The notes beneath the pieces are model-generated. The model made no database searches and was not told the origin of the DNA. It saw nothing but the letters and a program-made list of their open reading frames with translations. Both the position numbers and the translations under genes were made by a program. 62,000 bases of DNA from Phoronis australis (taxonomy: Eukaryota; Phoronida; Phoronidae): assembly GCA_002633005.1 (NCBI GenBank), contig NMRA01000172.1, positions 362,348 through 424,347 on the forward strand, in the 5' to 3' direction. Below, piece after piece: positions 49,689-61,709 of the stretch (the first letter of the stretch is position 1; each line of letters opens with the position of its first letter).

Positions 49689-52600
49689 CTACACCGTCTC
49701 TGCTACATTTGAATGTTCTGAGTGAGATTTTTTAATGAACCATATTTCACTGTGTCTGTTGATGGGTGACATTCGCTTGTTGTAACCTGCCGTGTAGAAG
49801 TAAGGCTCATAGGCATCGCTCAGACCGTCACGCTCGAGTGCCTCTTGCAACGCCTTCTTTTGGTTCGCCAAAGTCTGCCCACGCCACGTATATCCGGTAT
49901 GAGTCCTGTGCGGAGAAATCAATCAAACTTTCAAATTCAATTTCTTTCCTCACTGATTTGAGGTATAGAAAAGGCAAGTTGCTGTTTAAACAACTTATGA
50001 CTTAACACGCTAACTTGTAAGCTTAAATACGAAAATTAATATTTGTAGTGTAGTGCAATAAAACAGTATTGTCATAAATGAGACTTGGCGACCATTGACT
50101 TCTTTTGCGTCAGTATGGAAAGTAAGTCCTTAAAAGGGTACTTAATCCTGTTATGAAGATTTTCACCAATCCTCGTTCTATCACCTGCTGATAATGTTGG
50201 CGACAATCTGCCAAGTTACAAGCAGGAATCGACACTCGCACTCCCTATGACGTCACTTGGACATTGCGGGCGTTGATAGGCGGTCCTAGCGGTGTACTTC
50301 ACTAAAAATGCAGGACACCCTAGCCCATTTAACAGACTTTGAAAGGAGTTATCAAATTTGTCTACAATTTTTTGAGGATTGTTGAGGGTTACTGAGCATT
50401 ATTTTGTTTCATAGAAATGGAGAGCAAAAACCAAACTCTAGTGGGCGAAAACCGGGTTCGGTATCCATTTAAGTGGCATCAGGGGCAATTTTTTGCGGGT
50501 CAATTTCATGCGGGTCAGTTTGTCAACACTAACTAGGTAGGAGCGAGAACTGCATCGATTTCAGGCATTTGAGAGGCACCAACCAAGGCATCTTGACATC
50601 ACGAGTACCATTACTCAGTCATAACTGCCACAACACTAATGTGCAGTCGCTGTGGTTCAGCTCAAAATAAGTCCAATCCGAAGAATTTGTGTTTACACCG
50701 TGTGAGGCATCTTATGCGCCGAGTAATCTGTCGTGTCTCTAGTCATTTACAAGAGTGAAAGTTGGCTGCCCGGGGATGTCTCTATGAATTACTGGTGATC
50801 ACGCCAATGCAGCAATGATGAGGCGCGCCTTAACATGGGCGGCGCAGCACTGAAAAAAGTGGGGGGCTAAAGCCCTTTCAGACCCCCTGTGGTGCACCAC
50901 CTATAGACCATGTGCGGCGTAGCACTGACAAAAGTGGGGGGCTACTGTCCCCCAGCCCCTTATGGTGCGCCGCCCATGCTTAAAGCAAGATAATGGCCAG
51001 CATTGAAAGTGAAGGTAAGGGTGAAGAATAGACGTTGATAAAGCAGAGGTGAGATTTGAAGTAACTTAAGGTGGATAGAATGTCATGCAGCATCGAGATA
51101 AATCTAGACCTTGATGTCTTGTTCAAAAAAACAACTGTGCTTCTGATACGTATGTCGTTACCTGACGTAAACGGTCATTGGACCTATTTGATGTAGTTCC
51201 ACCTGCCTATCACTCGGCTCAGGAGCATCACTTTGCGCAACGTAGAAAAGCATCGCCTTACGGTCGTTTTGGTTCTCGTCACCAGGACGAACCTTGATGA
51301 GAACTGGCAAAGTCATGGGAATCGTCTCCCCTGCAAATAACCGCAATTCAGTGCATTTCCAGGTGCTAACTTGTGACACTAACATTTCCGCAACNTTCAT
51401 GTTAATGATCGTTCTGTAACATTCAGTTGTTCAACTACTAAACATTCTACTTCCATGAGTATCAATCAAGTAAAATCGACATGACGGCTACGTTTTCTTT
51501 TATCATGCTCAGAGTGAGGGAGGCGGAAGTAGCGAATCAATAATTCCCTCCTAAATCTGCCAATGTAATTCATTTAGTTGAAGTATATATTATTCGTTAC
51601 GTTAATGAATTGGCTACCCCTGGAACAAACAGGTTGATTATAAACTTTTAAAGGACCAGTAAAAAATTACCTCTCTCGTTGTTGCCGCTGATATAACGGA
51701 ACAAATTCCTGAAAGTCGAAGAATTGCCGCCGGTGTTGTAGTCAGAACTGATCCAGTTGGTCCGATTGTACCGCCTAATTTCATAAGCCTGAAATTAAAC
51801 TGAGTAAATAAATGCATTGGTTTCTACACAAGGAGGCTGTTTTAAGAAAAATGGCTTTAGCCAGCGGAAATTTGGTCATAATTATGCTCCCCATAACTAT
51901 TTCAGAAAAAAATGACTACAAAATACTAGGCAAAGAAGCAGCCTCTGAGAATCAACCTTGTTCATTTCAAAGATTATTGCTATAAATTATTTTTGTGAAG
52001 TCCTCATAATTACTAAGCTGGGCCATCTTTCAGCAAGTTTAACGCTCGTAAGTACCTATCCACAAGACCACCAGCCATTAAATTAATACGCAGTTGATAT
52101 CGTTTTGTGGTGCAAATGGTTTGTTATTCAAATGTCTTGAACCATGAGTGAGTGATTTACCGGCAACATTTAGAAATTCTACTACGCCATCCCCTAAAAT
52201 CGTTATGGAGCAATGTTTTCTGCAATGCCATATGTAATCTGCAAGCATTGCTAAGAGTAAGAGAGTAAAACTTTGCCCAAATATTTTGAAAAAACATGGC
52301 AATTTTAACCAATTTCATAAGATAAAAGCATTGCCAGACATCCTGCAAGATATACATTTTGGCTTATCAATATATACTAAGATGGGCCACTTTCAAATGT
52401 CTGGGATGGTTAGGGCAGCAAGTAAAAACATTTCAATTGGTCTTTGATACTTTCAATCTTTTGAAATTGCATACTTTACACCTGAGATTTTATTTTCTAA
52501 ATACTTCATAACTTGCAAACAACGAGCGAAGAAATGTGAGCATAAAATTACGGGCGCGCAACTGCTTCAGTGCTCTCTTGGCCAACAAACTTTCATATTG

Positions 52601-54055
52601 GACATAACGATTTAAGGTGTAAAATTCGAGCGAAGTTTTCGTCGCAATTACGCTTTCAACCGAACGGCTCACGATAGACAAGTATTATTAGTCAACACAA
52701 GCGCGTCATTTCTCTTTTTACTCCTGACATTAACTAATTAAATTTAACTAGTTAAATGCATTTATCGTCATTATTTTGACATTTGTCTCTTTATTTTGAT
52801 ACCAGTCCTTAGGGTTTATTTTGCTTTACTCGTCTCTATTTATAGTCTCAAGGGCCTACTTTTGTATTCATACATTTCTCTACGCGACACCTGATTGATC
52901 GCCCATATTTCCTTTGTTCAGTTCAACGTGGACTCTCTCATTCAGCCACCTACCTCGTCGCGTCTACAAGACCTACGTTCGTTCCCTGCATTTTTCCCCA
53001 CCCCCCATCCCGGGGGTCGGTTCCACTTTCTCTTTTCTCATATGCATTTCCTGTTAGGTTTTTTCAAGTTTTGTGTTCATGTTCTGTAATGTCTTTTCCT
53101 TGAAGCCCTTCAGGCGGTTATTTTTTGTTTTGTTCCCTCTTTCAGGGCTAGTCATTGTACACGCCGGTGGGCGTTTTGTCCATGCCCATCTTGCAGAGTC
53201 TCAGTTAGTTTTATCTATTTACGTCATAATAAATGACAATATTAGCAATCCTCTTGTTTTACTCTGCAACATAGCTCGTGGCGTACCCCGGGCAAAATAG
53301 ATTACGATAAATCATGTTAATTACTATCAGACGACTCCATCAAGAATACGAGTTAGCACCGAAAACTTTTTTGCTCCCTTTAGTGAAACAGCCCCAAAAT
53401 GTAGATAATTGCTAACAGTAAATTTCACCGGCAATGTGAAAGTAATGCCTGAAAAGTCAAAAGCATTCCTATCAGTGGCCACTGTGTTTTATCTTCTGAT
53501 GATGGTATTTCGACAAACTACGAAACATGTCAAGCCCGTTCAAATCCGTCATTGTTTTTATTAACATTCCTATCAGTTTACGTTCTTAAAGAAATCTTGA
53601 TTTTTGGTTTTAAAAAATCACAAATGGAAGTAGTGCTCGATTTGCATGCGATCCCTGCGTCGCCCTGCTAGTCCGTTTAAAAAGCGAATATCGGCCTAAC
53701 GCTATTCCTTACTGTAACATTATTTGATTTCGGTTACTAACGAGTACACGTTTATCTTATAAAATTTTACGCATGTGGGGCCTATGCTCGACTGCGACAA
53801 CCTACGACAACTCGACTGCGACAACCTACGACAACTACGCTGTGGAGTATGGACTGCTCGATGTTATTATTAACTCACCCCTTTGTCGGCCAGCTTCTCA
53901 TAACCAGGGCACTTTAAACCCCTGCAGAATGTAGGGTGAACTTGGAATCCCACGATGTTGTTCACAACGTTTCCTTGTGTGTGCCATCGCTTGTTTGGAA
54001 ACGCCAAAGAGACGTCAACCACAACCAGAACCGCTATCGGTAAGAGCAGCTTCAT
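49689..54055 (-). CDS. Secreted SOUL heme-binding protein (HEBP2-like), four exons
   Basis: Exons (minus): 54055-53879, 51788-51671, 51330-51162, 49905-49689. All join in frame with GT-AG ends to 226 residues, about HEBP2 length plus a signal peptide (MKLLLPIAVLVVVDVSLAF). Family marks: FCRGLKCPGYEKL near residues 44-56, AYEIRRY (SOUL entry strand), NLFRYISGNNERGETIPMT, then KAMLFYVAQ, and the C-terminal GYNKRMSP followed by EIWFI. SOUL proteins bind tetrapyrroles on a beta-barrel; heme binding here is inferred from the family. The secreted form is unusual for HEBP2 of vertebrates, which is cytosolic, but secreted SOUL proteins are common in invertebrates and plants. Intron 1 is about 2.1 kb and intron 3 about 1.3 kb. 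A MITE lies in intron 3. Confidence 0.93.
50834..50978. mobile_element. MITE in SOUL intron 3
   Basis: 145 bp with terminal inverted repeats: left CATGGGCGGCGCA, right TGCGCCGCCCATG. Two inner direct copies of AGTGGGGGGCTA suggest an internal doubling. No coding capacity. Not the same family as the GGCGGAT elements. Confidence 0.75.
53787..53834. repeat. 24-bp tandem repeat, two copies
   Basis: CTCGACTGCGACAACCTACG plus ACAA, repeated exactly once, just outside SOUL exon 1 in its intron. Confidence 0.9.
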
Positions 54056-54059
54056 TTTG

Positions 54060-56064
54060 ATACTTGAAAAGAAAAAAACGACGGTAATGCTTGATCAGCG
54101 ACTTGCAAGGAGAAATTTTACATACAGTTGACATATACGCAAACGCTCACGTACAAGCCAACACGCATTTTAACACCGGATTTACACTGCCTCTCATTCA
54201 GAGCAAATAACGAGCGCCAATTGAGGACCATATAAAGAATTTTCTTATTCACAATTTCCAATAAATACATTGCCACAGTTAGACGTTTCTAAGATGTTCC
54301 ATTGAAGGTCCAATATTTCTGAGTCTTTGACTAAATAAGAGAATAAATAACTTATAATCAAATTTGTGTAATTTACCAAAGAAAACATCTGTTAGCGAGA
54401 GAAGGAGTTATAGAAAATAACCATTTCCTTAAATCAGACCACAGAATTTTCCTCAATAGAATCCCACAAGTAATGAGTCATATTTTCGGGCACTTTTATA
54501 CAAATTGAGCACAAATATTTCTGTTGAGTACCATTTTTGACAAGAAACTCGCTCGACGCAACAATTTGATTAAGAAAACTTATTTATAACCATTTAAGTC
54601 GAATCATTGATATAATTAGAGCAAATTTTATAAACCTGGCTCATTGTACGTCATTTATCATTTGAAGCACCAAAATTTATGCCAATATGGCGCCACACTG
54701 CCAATATGGCGACACACTGCCAATATGGCGACACTTCCAATATTGAAAGATCTGCTGAAGGCATGATCTCGTTGAATAGATATCAGTGAATCAATTTGCC
54801 TGAATTTAGCAAGCAAAATGTTTCATTGCATGACTCTATGCAGCACATTTTAAAATGAAGGAATACTCTTTGGTAGGAAACAAAAAAAATTGAAAAACGA
54901 ATGCCACGTTCTTTCAAAAAACAACGAAAACCACATTTACTAGTGTCGCTATCGAATAGACAAGTTCACGCGTCAATAGTTGCCACATGCTAAGCAATTT
55001 GTGACCAAATCAAGCATCATCTTGCAGTAGGCCTAGTGCCTAACTACTCTGCAAACAGAGCGGTACAATAAAAAGCGATAGTTCTACAAAAAAGGTACGT
55101 AGTCTTAAACCAAAACAAAAACCCAATAGTCAGCGAGTATAAGTTTTAGTAACTCTTCAAAACGTAAATATATAGATGTCGTTGACAAACAAGACCAAAG
55201 TTGCCCTTCCTTCAAAACTCAGCAACATTCTCAGTTGATTCGAAAGAATAGAATAATAACTTACTATTTCAGCAGTCAAGGATCAGCAACTAACTCGCAC
55301 AAAGGAAGCTGTCTTTTATAGTAACCGTTCTGGCGCATCACGTGATTCCGAAGTCCAGATTTTACATAAGCAGAGCTACAAGTGAGGCACAGGCCACACG
55401 GCAGAAGGCTCAAATTCCACGGCGTAATTCTTTTTTTCAGTGCCTGATTTACCCAAACGCACCCCATTTGTTTTATAAGTTTAGTTGGAAAGTAAACGAT
55501 GTTCCTAGAATTATGTTACGGTAATCTCATTTTACTCGTTTCGTAACTCTCTTATGTAAGTCAAAACCAAGGGTCAAAATATTGTGGTATTAGGCCTAGT
55601 TATCTCGCAATCTGTGTTTTAGCGATTTCTGACATAAACAAAATAAGTAACGTTCGGTCTTGTTCCCAATTCCCATAGTATTTCTTTGAAGCTCGTTACC
55701 TGCAGGAGTTGTTTGTAGGAAAGTCGCATATATCTAACATACTGTCAGATGTTCGATTTTTATGACCCTGTGCGCCGGCAGAGTACAGTACGGATTCAGG
55801 TACATTGTACATGTAGGCCTACTGACAATCATAATAAACAAAGTTTTCGATTTTTAGCTCACGTTTAACACACAAACCGTAAAGCTACCAAAACACTCGT
55901 GAACCCGAATAAAGTCGGAAATTTCTTGGAGTGATTAACCCAAATCCTCAGTGTCTGGACCATGTCCCGTCTCCCTCCCACTGGCGGCAGAATGGTGAAT
56001 GTTGACCAAGACCTTTTTGTCTATCTGACGTCACACGCATGTTGGCGACCTCCTTTGTTTCCAT
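54060..56064. other. Intergenic region upstream of SOUL
   Basis: No gene seen. The small minus-strand frame at 55276-55467 contains CGLCLTC...NHVMRQ, like a C2H2 finger lacking the last His; too short to call. A YY1-like triple repeat lies at 54681-54735. Confidence 0.45.
54681..54735. promoter_or_regulatory. Three YY1-like sites in a 20-bp tandem repeat
   Basis: Three near-identical units of GCCAATATGGCGACACACT spaced 20 bp. CAATATGGCG fits the YY1 core (AANATGGCG). It lies 630-680 bp upstream of the SOUL ATG, whose promoter would face this way. No protein binding is shown by sequence alone. Confidence 0.5.
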
Positions 56065-56290
56065 CATCGATTGTTTTTTCAAGACTTTTGGTAAGACGTA
56101 TTTTGTAGAACGGGGACTTTGGAGGTCGCATAGAATGGTGCTGCCGCAACTGGTAAGCCGATAAGTATTCTGGCTTCCATTTTAACAGAGAGACTAATTA
56201 ATTAAAATTAGTGATATTGAAATGTTGTGCATACGATAATAAAAGTTATGAAAGACCAGAAAGCATGATGTTTCTCACACACTGTCCTCT
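56065..56290. repeat. Fourth partial copy of GPCR downstream region
   Basis: Aligns with 9421-9590, 16330-16520 and 46870-47070: GGTCGCATAGAATGGTG, GCCGCAACTGGTAAGCCGAT, CCATTTTAACAGAGAGACT and ATAATAAAAGTTATGAAAG. No receptor sequence accompanies it. Confidence 0.8.
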
Positions 56291-57615
56291 TTTCAACTCG
56301 TCTCTGTCAGTAACCGTAGAGCCTACTGAGTCAACGGTATCAAAAGTCTCAGCCATGCAGCGGTTTGAAACGTCGATACCGACTTGTGACTGATCTCATA
56401 CTACAACAGGACCGGAAGTGTGATTGAATAGTCTAATTGATAACTGATAGTCTATGAAGACATACCACACGAGTGTCGACATCGAGCCCCAGTGTAGACG
56501 ACCTCAACTATATTGCTTGCCTTGTTTCAAAGCCCAAGCATTGTACATGTACGTGCGAGTAGCAATGAGACGTCCTCTCAAACGTTACAACCAGGCAAGT
56601 GGTTATTCCTGGAAAATCCGATACCGGCGTGTATTGTCTTACTCGTGTGACGAGACACGAGTTTGTCTTCTTTTTTTCACCTTTAATGAGCTCTACTGAA
56701 AACTTGAAACTTGACTTCCTATGAAACACAGCAATGCAAACCTTACGTACAGGCAGTCTTTTAAGTTACGTTTCGCCTTGTTTAACTGGCTAAAACGAAA
56801 ATTGAATCCAATTTCATAACTTTCTTTCGCACTATGATAGAATTCTATAGATAAGAGTAAAAGGCTTAATTCGATTTCCGCTTTTAGTCAGCTAAACTGG
56901 GTGAAATACATCTTTGAAATAAAAGTACAAGCAGCCGTTACAATGACTGAAATTGTTGCGAACACATAAGAAATATCAAACAAGGAGTCAGTCCTCCTTC
57001 CGGTTGTGCCCGCTCTTCCAAAATTTTTGCTCGGCTAGTCCATTATCGTTAAAATGTGTACAGATTAATGTGTAACAAAACAACTTTTTAAAGATACGAT
57101 TTCCAAATGACACCTTTCCATCGTGGCATCATTTTTGTCAAAACAAACAGCTTATGCAGTTTTCCGTAATACTAGGCTACACATTAAATCATCAAAAGAA
57201 ATGGTGTTCTCAGTCTGCTATTGGCCAAATTTGATACACAAAATCTTCGTTTTTTAGTTTTAGAAAAAATGTGCTACCTATACCACAATATTTCTTTTAA
57301 TGAGTAGAAAAATAATATTTAGTCATACAAGAAAAAAAGAAAATTCATTTTTTTCTTGAAAATCAGCTTTTGTCAATCAAACTGTTGTGGACATGACAAA
57401 AGTTAGCTGTAATTGTAATTAGATTTACCAATTAATGACTGGTCCTCACAAATTCGTACCGCATTTGATACACAACTATGCTAAATATGTTGCCTATGTG
57501 TTAGTTGGAAAATTTTTTATAATGTTGTTATTATTCAAAAAAGTTGTCACGTCCGCGACGCAAAACTGCAGTTTTCAAAGTAAAATGGATGTAAATTCAC
57601 AATACTATCAGCGAT

Positions 57616-57714
57616 GTATTACATTCACTCGCATACATTAAAGTCAACGTATTACATTCACTCGAATACATTAAAGTCAACGTATTACATTCACTCGAAT
57701 ACATTAAATTCAAT
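57616..57714. repeat. 36-bp tandem repeat, about 2.8 copies
   Basis: The unit is GTATTACATTCACTCGAATAC followed by ATTAAAGTCAAC; the copies differ at one to three bases. Confidence 0.9.
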
Positions 57715-58497
57715 GTATCTTCAACTCAAACAAATATTTTTTGTTTGCGCCTTTAGTTTCAAAATTTCAGGTCCATGGCACATGTACTGTAAAATACCCC
57801 ATTTACAGGGCGAGCGACGTTTAAATTGTTCGATGGTAATAAGACGATAGATGTATACTCAGGAAGATGGCTATAACGCGGCAGTAATGCTTTGCGTATG
57901 CATAGTCCATTCGCGTTGAATCTATAGAGGGAAATACGGCCATGTAATAAAGTTTTCCGTATTCACCTCCCGCACTACTTCAACAGTGATCTCTGACAGG
58001 GAAAGTTCAAAAGGTAGGTCAAAGTCGGCTCGACGTCTTCAGCCGGTTCGATCATCAAACTTTCCGAATATAGTTTAAAGTAATACAGTTATAGCAGTGT
58101 AAATAACGCTCAACATACAACCAGGTCGCAACCGTAACGTCTGGAACAGGACTGTTAATTATACAACAGTTCTGCTTCAGTTTTCAATTGCCGAATACTA
58201 TATCGTCTGCAACTGAGGCGCCGATTCCTAGGAAATCACAATATCAAATATTGTTGTTATTTAACTATACAGGAGATGTTACAAGTTCACTGCACAGTTG
58301 CCGTTGTTTTCATCTTTGTTACCTATTTTCAAGAAATAAATCGTTACTTTTAAAACTGTTTCTTTCACAAGAGAAAACTTGCAACCTAACGCGCAAGTAC
58401 ATACATGTAGGATGTGATCCGTCATGTGAACAGCCTGAGTGAAGTATTTAAAAAACTGCCAAAAATGACAGAAACTTACGAATTCGAAGATCACGGG

Positions 58498-58633
58498 ATA
58501 AATACAAAACGTACCTCGATTGGCGTACATGAAGTATTATCCCACTCGACCTTATTCCGCGTATCGATACGCGGAATAATGTCTCGTGGGATATTACTTC
58601 ATGTACGCCATTCTCGGTACGTTTTGTTTATAT
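58498..58633. repeat. Near-perfect palindrome, arms about 68 bp
   Basis: Centred between 58565 and 58566 at CGTATCGATACG with no spacer. Arms match through GCGGAATAA, GTGGGATA, ACTTCATGTACGCCA and GGTACGTTTT, with a few differences. It can extrude as a cruciform, or be the end of a fold-back transposon. Recent or gene-converted, as the arms are so alike. Confidence 0.9.
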
Positions 58634-58915
58634 ACATCGGACGATGGATTTATAAAAAGGATGACGGATATCATTGTATGCATAGGACGACAGATCTAAA
58701 CAAGAAGTGTACGATAGAATGATGAATGTATACATAGGATGATGGAGGTGTACATGGGACGATAAGTTTAGAAATAAAGGGCATAAACAGGACGGTGGAG
58801 TTAAATAAGACGATGGGTGTGGAATCTAGAAGATGGGTGTATAAATAGAACAATGGTTGTGGAAAAGGTGATGGATGCATAAATCAGACGATAGATTTAT
58901 TACTCGAATGATAGA
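58634..58915. repeat. Decayed minisatellite, GACGATGG-like units
   Basis: Ten or so imperfect units of about 20-30 bp built round (G)GA(C/T)GATGGATG and a trailing TATA/AATA stretch, directly after the palindrome. Confidence 0.6.
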
Positions 58916-60239
58916 CTCGTGCATCGTGTTATACCTACGCACAAGAACAGACATACCACTGACTTAAAAGTTTTTGTTTTATTCTAATAACAGTACTTCA
59001 TTATTTCACATCATTATAACAAGAAAAAAATCATTTTCTTCTGTTCCATGGAGAGTACATACACGCCATTGGAGCAGTAATTAACACTGGAAAATGTATT
59101 CCCAAGATAACCACTGAGGAACCTATATTTTTACTAAACATAGCATAAAACTTTCCCTTACACAAACGACCCAATTTCGAAACATAGAAATCGAGTCAAA
59201 TTCAAAATTAAATAAGACGTTAGTGCAAAATGAAGGACATGTAACTCTACCCGATTGCAAATACAATCCATTCGTTCTTGTTTGGCCGTTATATGCACGT
59301 ACATGCAAAATAATGCATTTTTCAAAAATAATGTGTCCTCAAGTTTCTTGAATATCTCACATGCGTCTTATTGGCACCGGTGCGTGCTTCTTGTTCAGAC
59401 GCATATCTTAAACTGGGTGTTTTGTGTTTTTCTCAGTCCATTGTACATCTTATTTAATCACTCAATCGTAAATTAAGAACACTTCATTTTCAGTTGATAT
59501 CCTCTTTCCCTGACACGCTGCGTACAGGCACGTGCGCCCCGACGAAGACGTGACGACTTCCGGTGCAGGTGGACGGGATTAATTACGGGTGAATTAACTT
59601 GTCTTTCAATGCAATACCTAATCGATGTAAAATATTTCAGAGGATTCCTTACTTCAACACTGATTCTTTGAGATCGGTGACGTCAGTAACGTTATTCCAT
59701 ACTGACCACAACTGGCGTATGGATGAACTAAACACCCAGTTTGACCTCAGCACCCTTGGCCCAAAAACCAAACTTTTGTTATCAATACATGACAGCGTTT
59801 TCCCGCTCAGACGTAAGGGGTTCTGAGCCTGTGATAACATCTAGCTTCTTTGTTAACTGCCAAGCACACTCTTCTGTCTATTTTAACAACAAGAGGCCAC
59901 TTATCTACCAGGCTTATTACAGACCACGTGTGAACACAGTCAAACTCAGAGTGTATTCGGAAAGAATGGATTGTCTTAACTTTGTTTGCAGTTGGGCGAT
60001 TTTTGCGATTCAAAAACTAAACATGACAACCAATTGACGAAGATTTCAGAAATGCTATTGGTTAATGTTTAAATATGTTATAACTTAACTTTTATTTTTA
60101 ACAGCACAGCCCAGTCAGGTTAGATACGATCTTATTGGAGATTAGAGCAATTATCGAACAAAAGAGAGCTGGCCCTCCCACAATAAATTCCAGAAAGGAG
60201 TTAATTGGTCAAGTAAGATATTGGCTACAGGGGTAAACT

Positions 60240-60280
60240 TCCCAACTTGTTGTTGGGCTATAGAACTGAACAAGTTGGGA
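60240..60280. repeat. Small hairpin-forming inverted repeat
   Basis: Arms TCCCAACTTGTT and AACAAGTTGGGA, 12 bp perfect, loop 17 bases. Short for a microRNA precursor. Confidence 0.75.
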
Positions 60281-60774
60281 GCAATGGGAAAGCGCCGTAA
60301 TGCTTTTTTCACTATTAATTTTTCAAACTTACGAAAATTATAGGTACATAAAAACGTACTAAACTTTCGTTTCCCTTCAGCAAAACTGTTTTATTTTGAT
60401 GGACAGCGCTCAAAAATGTAAACAACTAGCTATTTAAAAATAAATTTAATAGTATTATACATCTTGTTAGCACTTTTAGCAACAATTCTTTGTCTTGAAA
60501 TCCTATGACCTTCCTCCATTGACATTAACGACATATTAAAACTACATGGCAAGAGTGAAACGTTTACCAACCATCCCAACAAGCCACCAATTGACTTTCT
60601 GTGTTTAATTGTTACCAGAACAAGTTGATCACAATACGATATAACTAAACACATGCGGCATTAAAGTCTTCAATATCAGCACTTATTCGTGAGGAAATCA
60701 GACAGTGAGCACAACTGGAGACGATCAATCACGTCCACTTTACGCAGCGGCAGCAAGTGTAAGAAGGTTAAGTG

Positions 60775-61709
60775 CTACCTCTTGCCATGGACACCAGGCC
60801 TAGAGTCTATGAGTTTCTGCTGTTGCTTAATCTCGCCCTCTAATTGTTCAAGTTCTTTCCGTAGCTTTTCGTTCATATCTTGTATTTCTTCGTAAGGAGC
60901 GTTCTCTTTTGACGCGTTCCTGGGCGCTACTGGCGGGGCTGCCACGGACTCTCCCGGGCTTCTTTTAGCTGTAAATTGAAAAAAAACCACCATACAAGCT
61001 ATACGAATTTTGAAAGTAGTCTTGATAAAACTGGACCAATGGTGTTTGAGAGTTGACGTTTCCTGTGAGACGGGCGCGAGCATCATAACATGTTTTACGC
61101 AAAACAAACAACATCGCCATCTATTAGCAATAGCGACACCAATTCTTTAACGTTATTCTCTTCGAAATATTGACCCTTGTGCTGGCATAAAAAGTTGAGT
61201 TAGTGTTTACGCACGTTTGCTCTGCAGGCATTTTGGAAGCCAGCACCTTAAGCAAAAAAGGCAATATTTATCTTGATGAATAATTTCACTCACCTTGTAA
61301 TTTAGCATAGCCCAGCTTTGGTGCAGAAGATTCTAGTTGCCTTGGAGTAGTTTTTTTCGGCGCCGGTTGTGCTTCTCCTCGGCCATTATTTTGATTAAGT
61401 GTCAGCCTTTGGGCCTCTCTGGGAGTATCATTCACGTTTATCTGTTCCTGGGATTTCTGAACGCGATTTTTGTATCCAAGTTGCCTTGGTGAGCTATGTT
61501 CGACTTTGTCTTGAGACGACGGCAATGGTGGACCTCGTGTATTGTTATAACTGTTTAATTGCTGGTTAGTTACGCCGCTATCTCGTTTGGGAGGCCAAGT
61601 GCTTCCTTGCGGTGCCGGCGGGTGCAGAGATCCACCATTAATCGTCGATTGATAGTTGCGTGGACTACTGCCCGAATGTTCATGCGGTGGTAGATACGCT
61701 CCTGGGAAG
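60775..61709 (-). CDS. Unrecognised disordered/coiled-coil protein, last two exons
   Basis: Exons 61709-61294 and 60968-60775 join in frame (…AKLQ|AKRSPG…) with an acceptor CTTATTTTACAG before the first and a GTGAGT donor after it; the gene's 5' part lies beyond the window. The first exon is low complexity, rich in Pro, Ser, Asn and Gln (GGSLHPPAPQGSTWPPK; KKTTPRQLESSAPKLGYAK), so probably disordered. The last exon has a Pro/Ala linker and then a charged heptad-like helix (EEIQDMNEKLRKELEQLEGE, then IKQQQKLI), about 35 residues, before the stop. It could be a scaffold or cytoskeletal adaptor. I do not recognise the family. Confidence 0.75.

Larger units (their letters stand above)
56291..60774. 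other. Gene-free stretch with structured repeats
   Basis: No coding region supported. It holds a 36-bp tandem repeat (57616-57714), a palindrome (58498-58633), a decayed minisatellite (58634-58915) and a small hairpin (60240-60280). Confidence 0.5.

Noticed and set aside
50834-50978. CRISPR-like or riboswitch structure
   Set aside because: The GC-rich inverted ends in an animal intron fit a MITE; there is no array of repeats and spacers.
55276-55467. C2H2 zinc-finger exon
   Set aside because: Only one half-finger; the spacing is short by one and the final histidine is absent.
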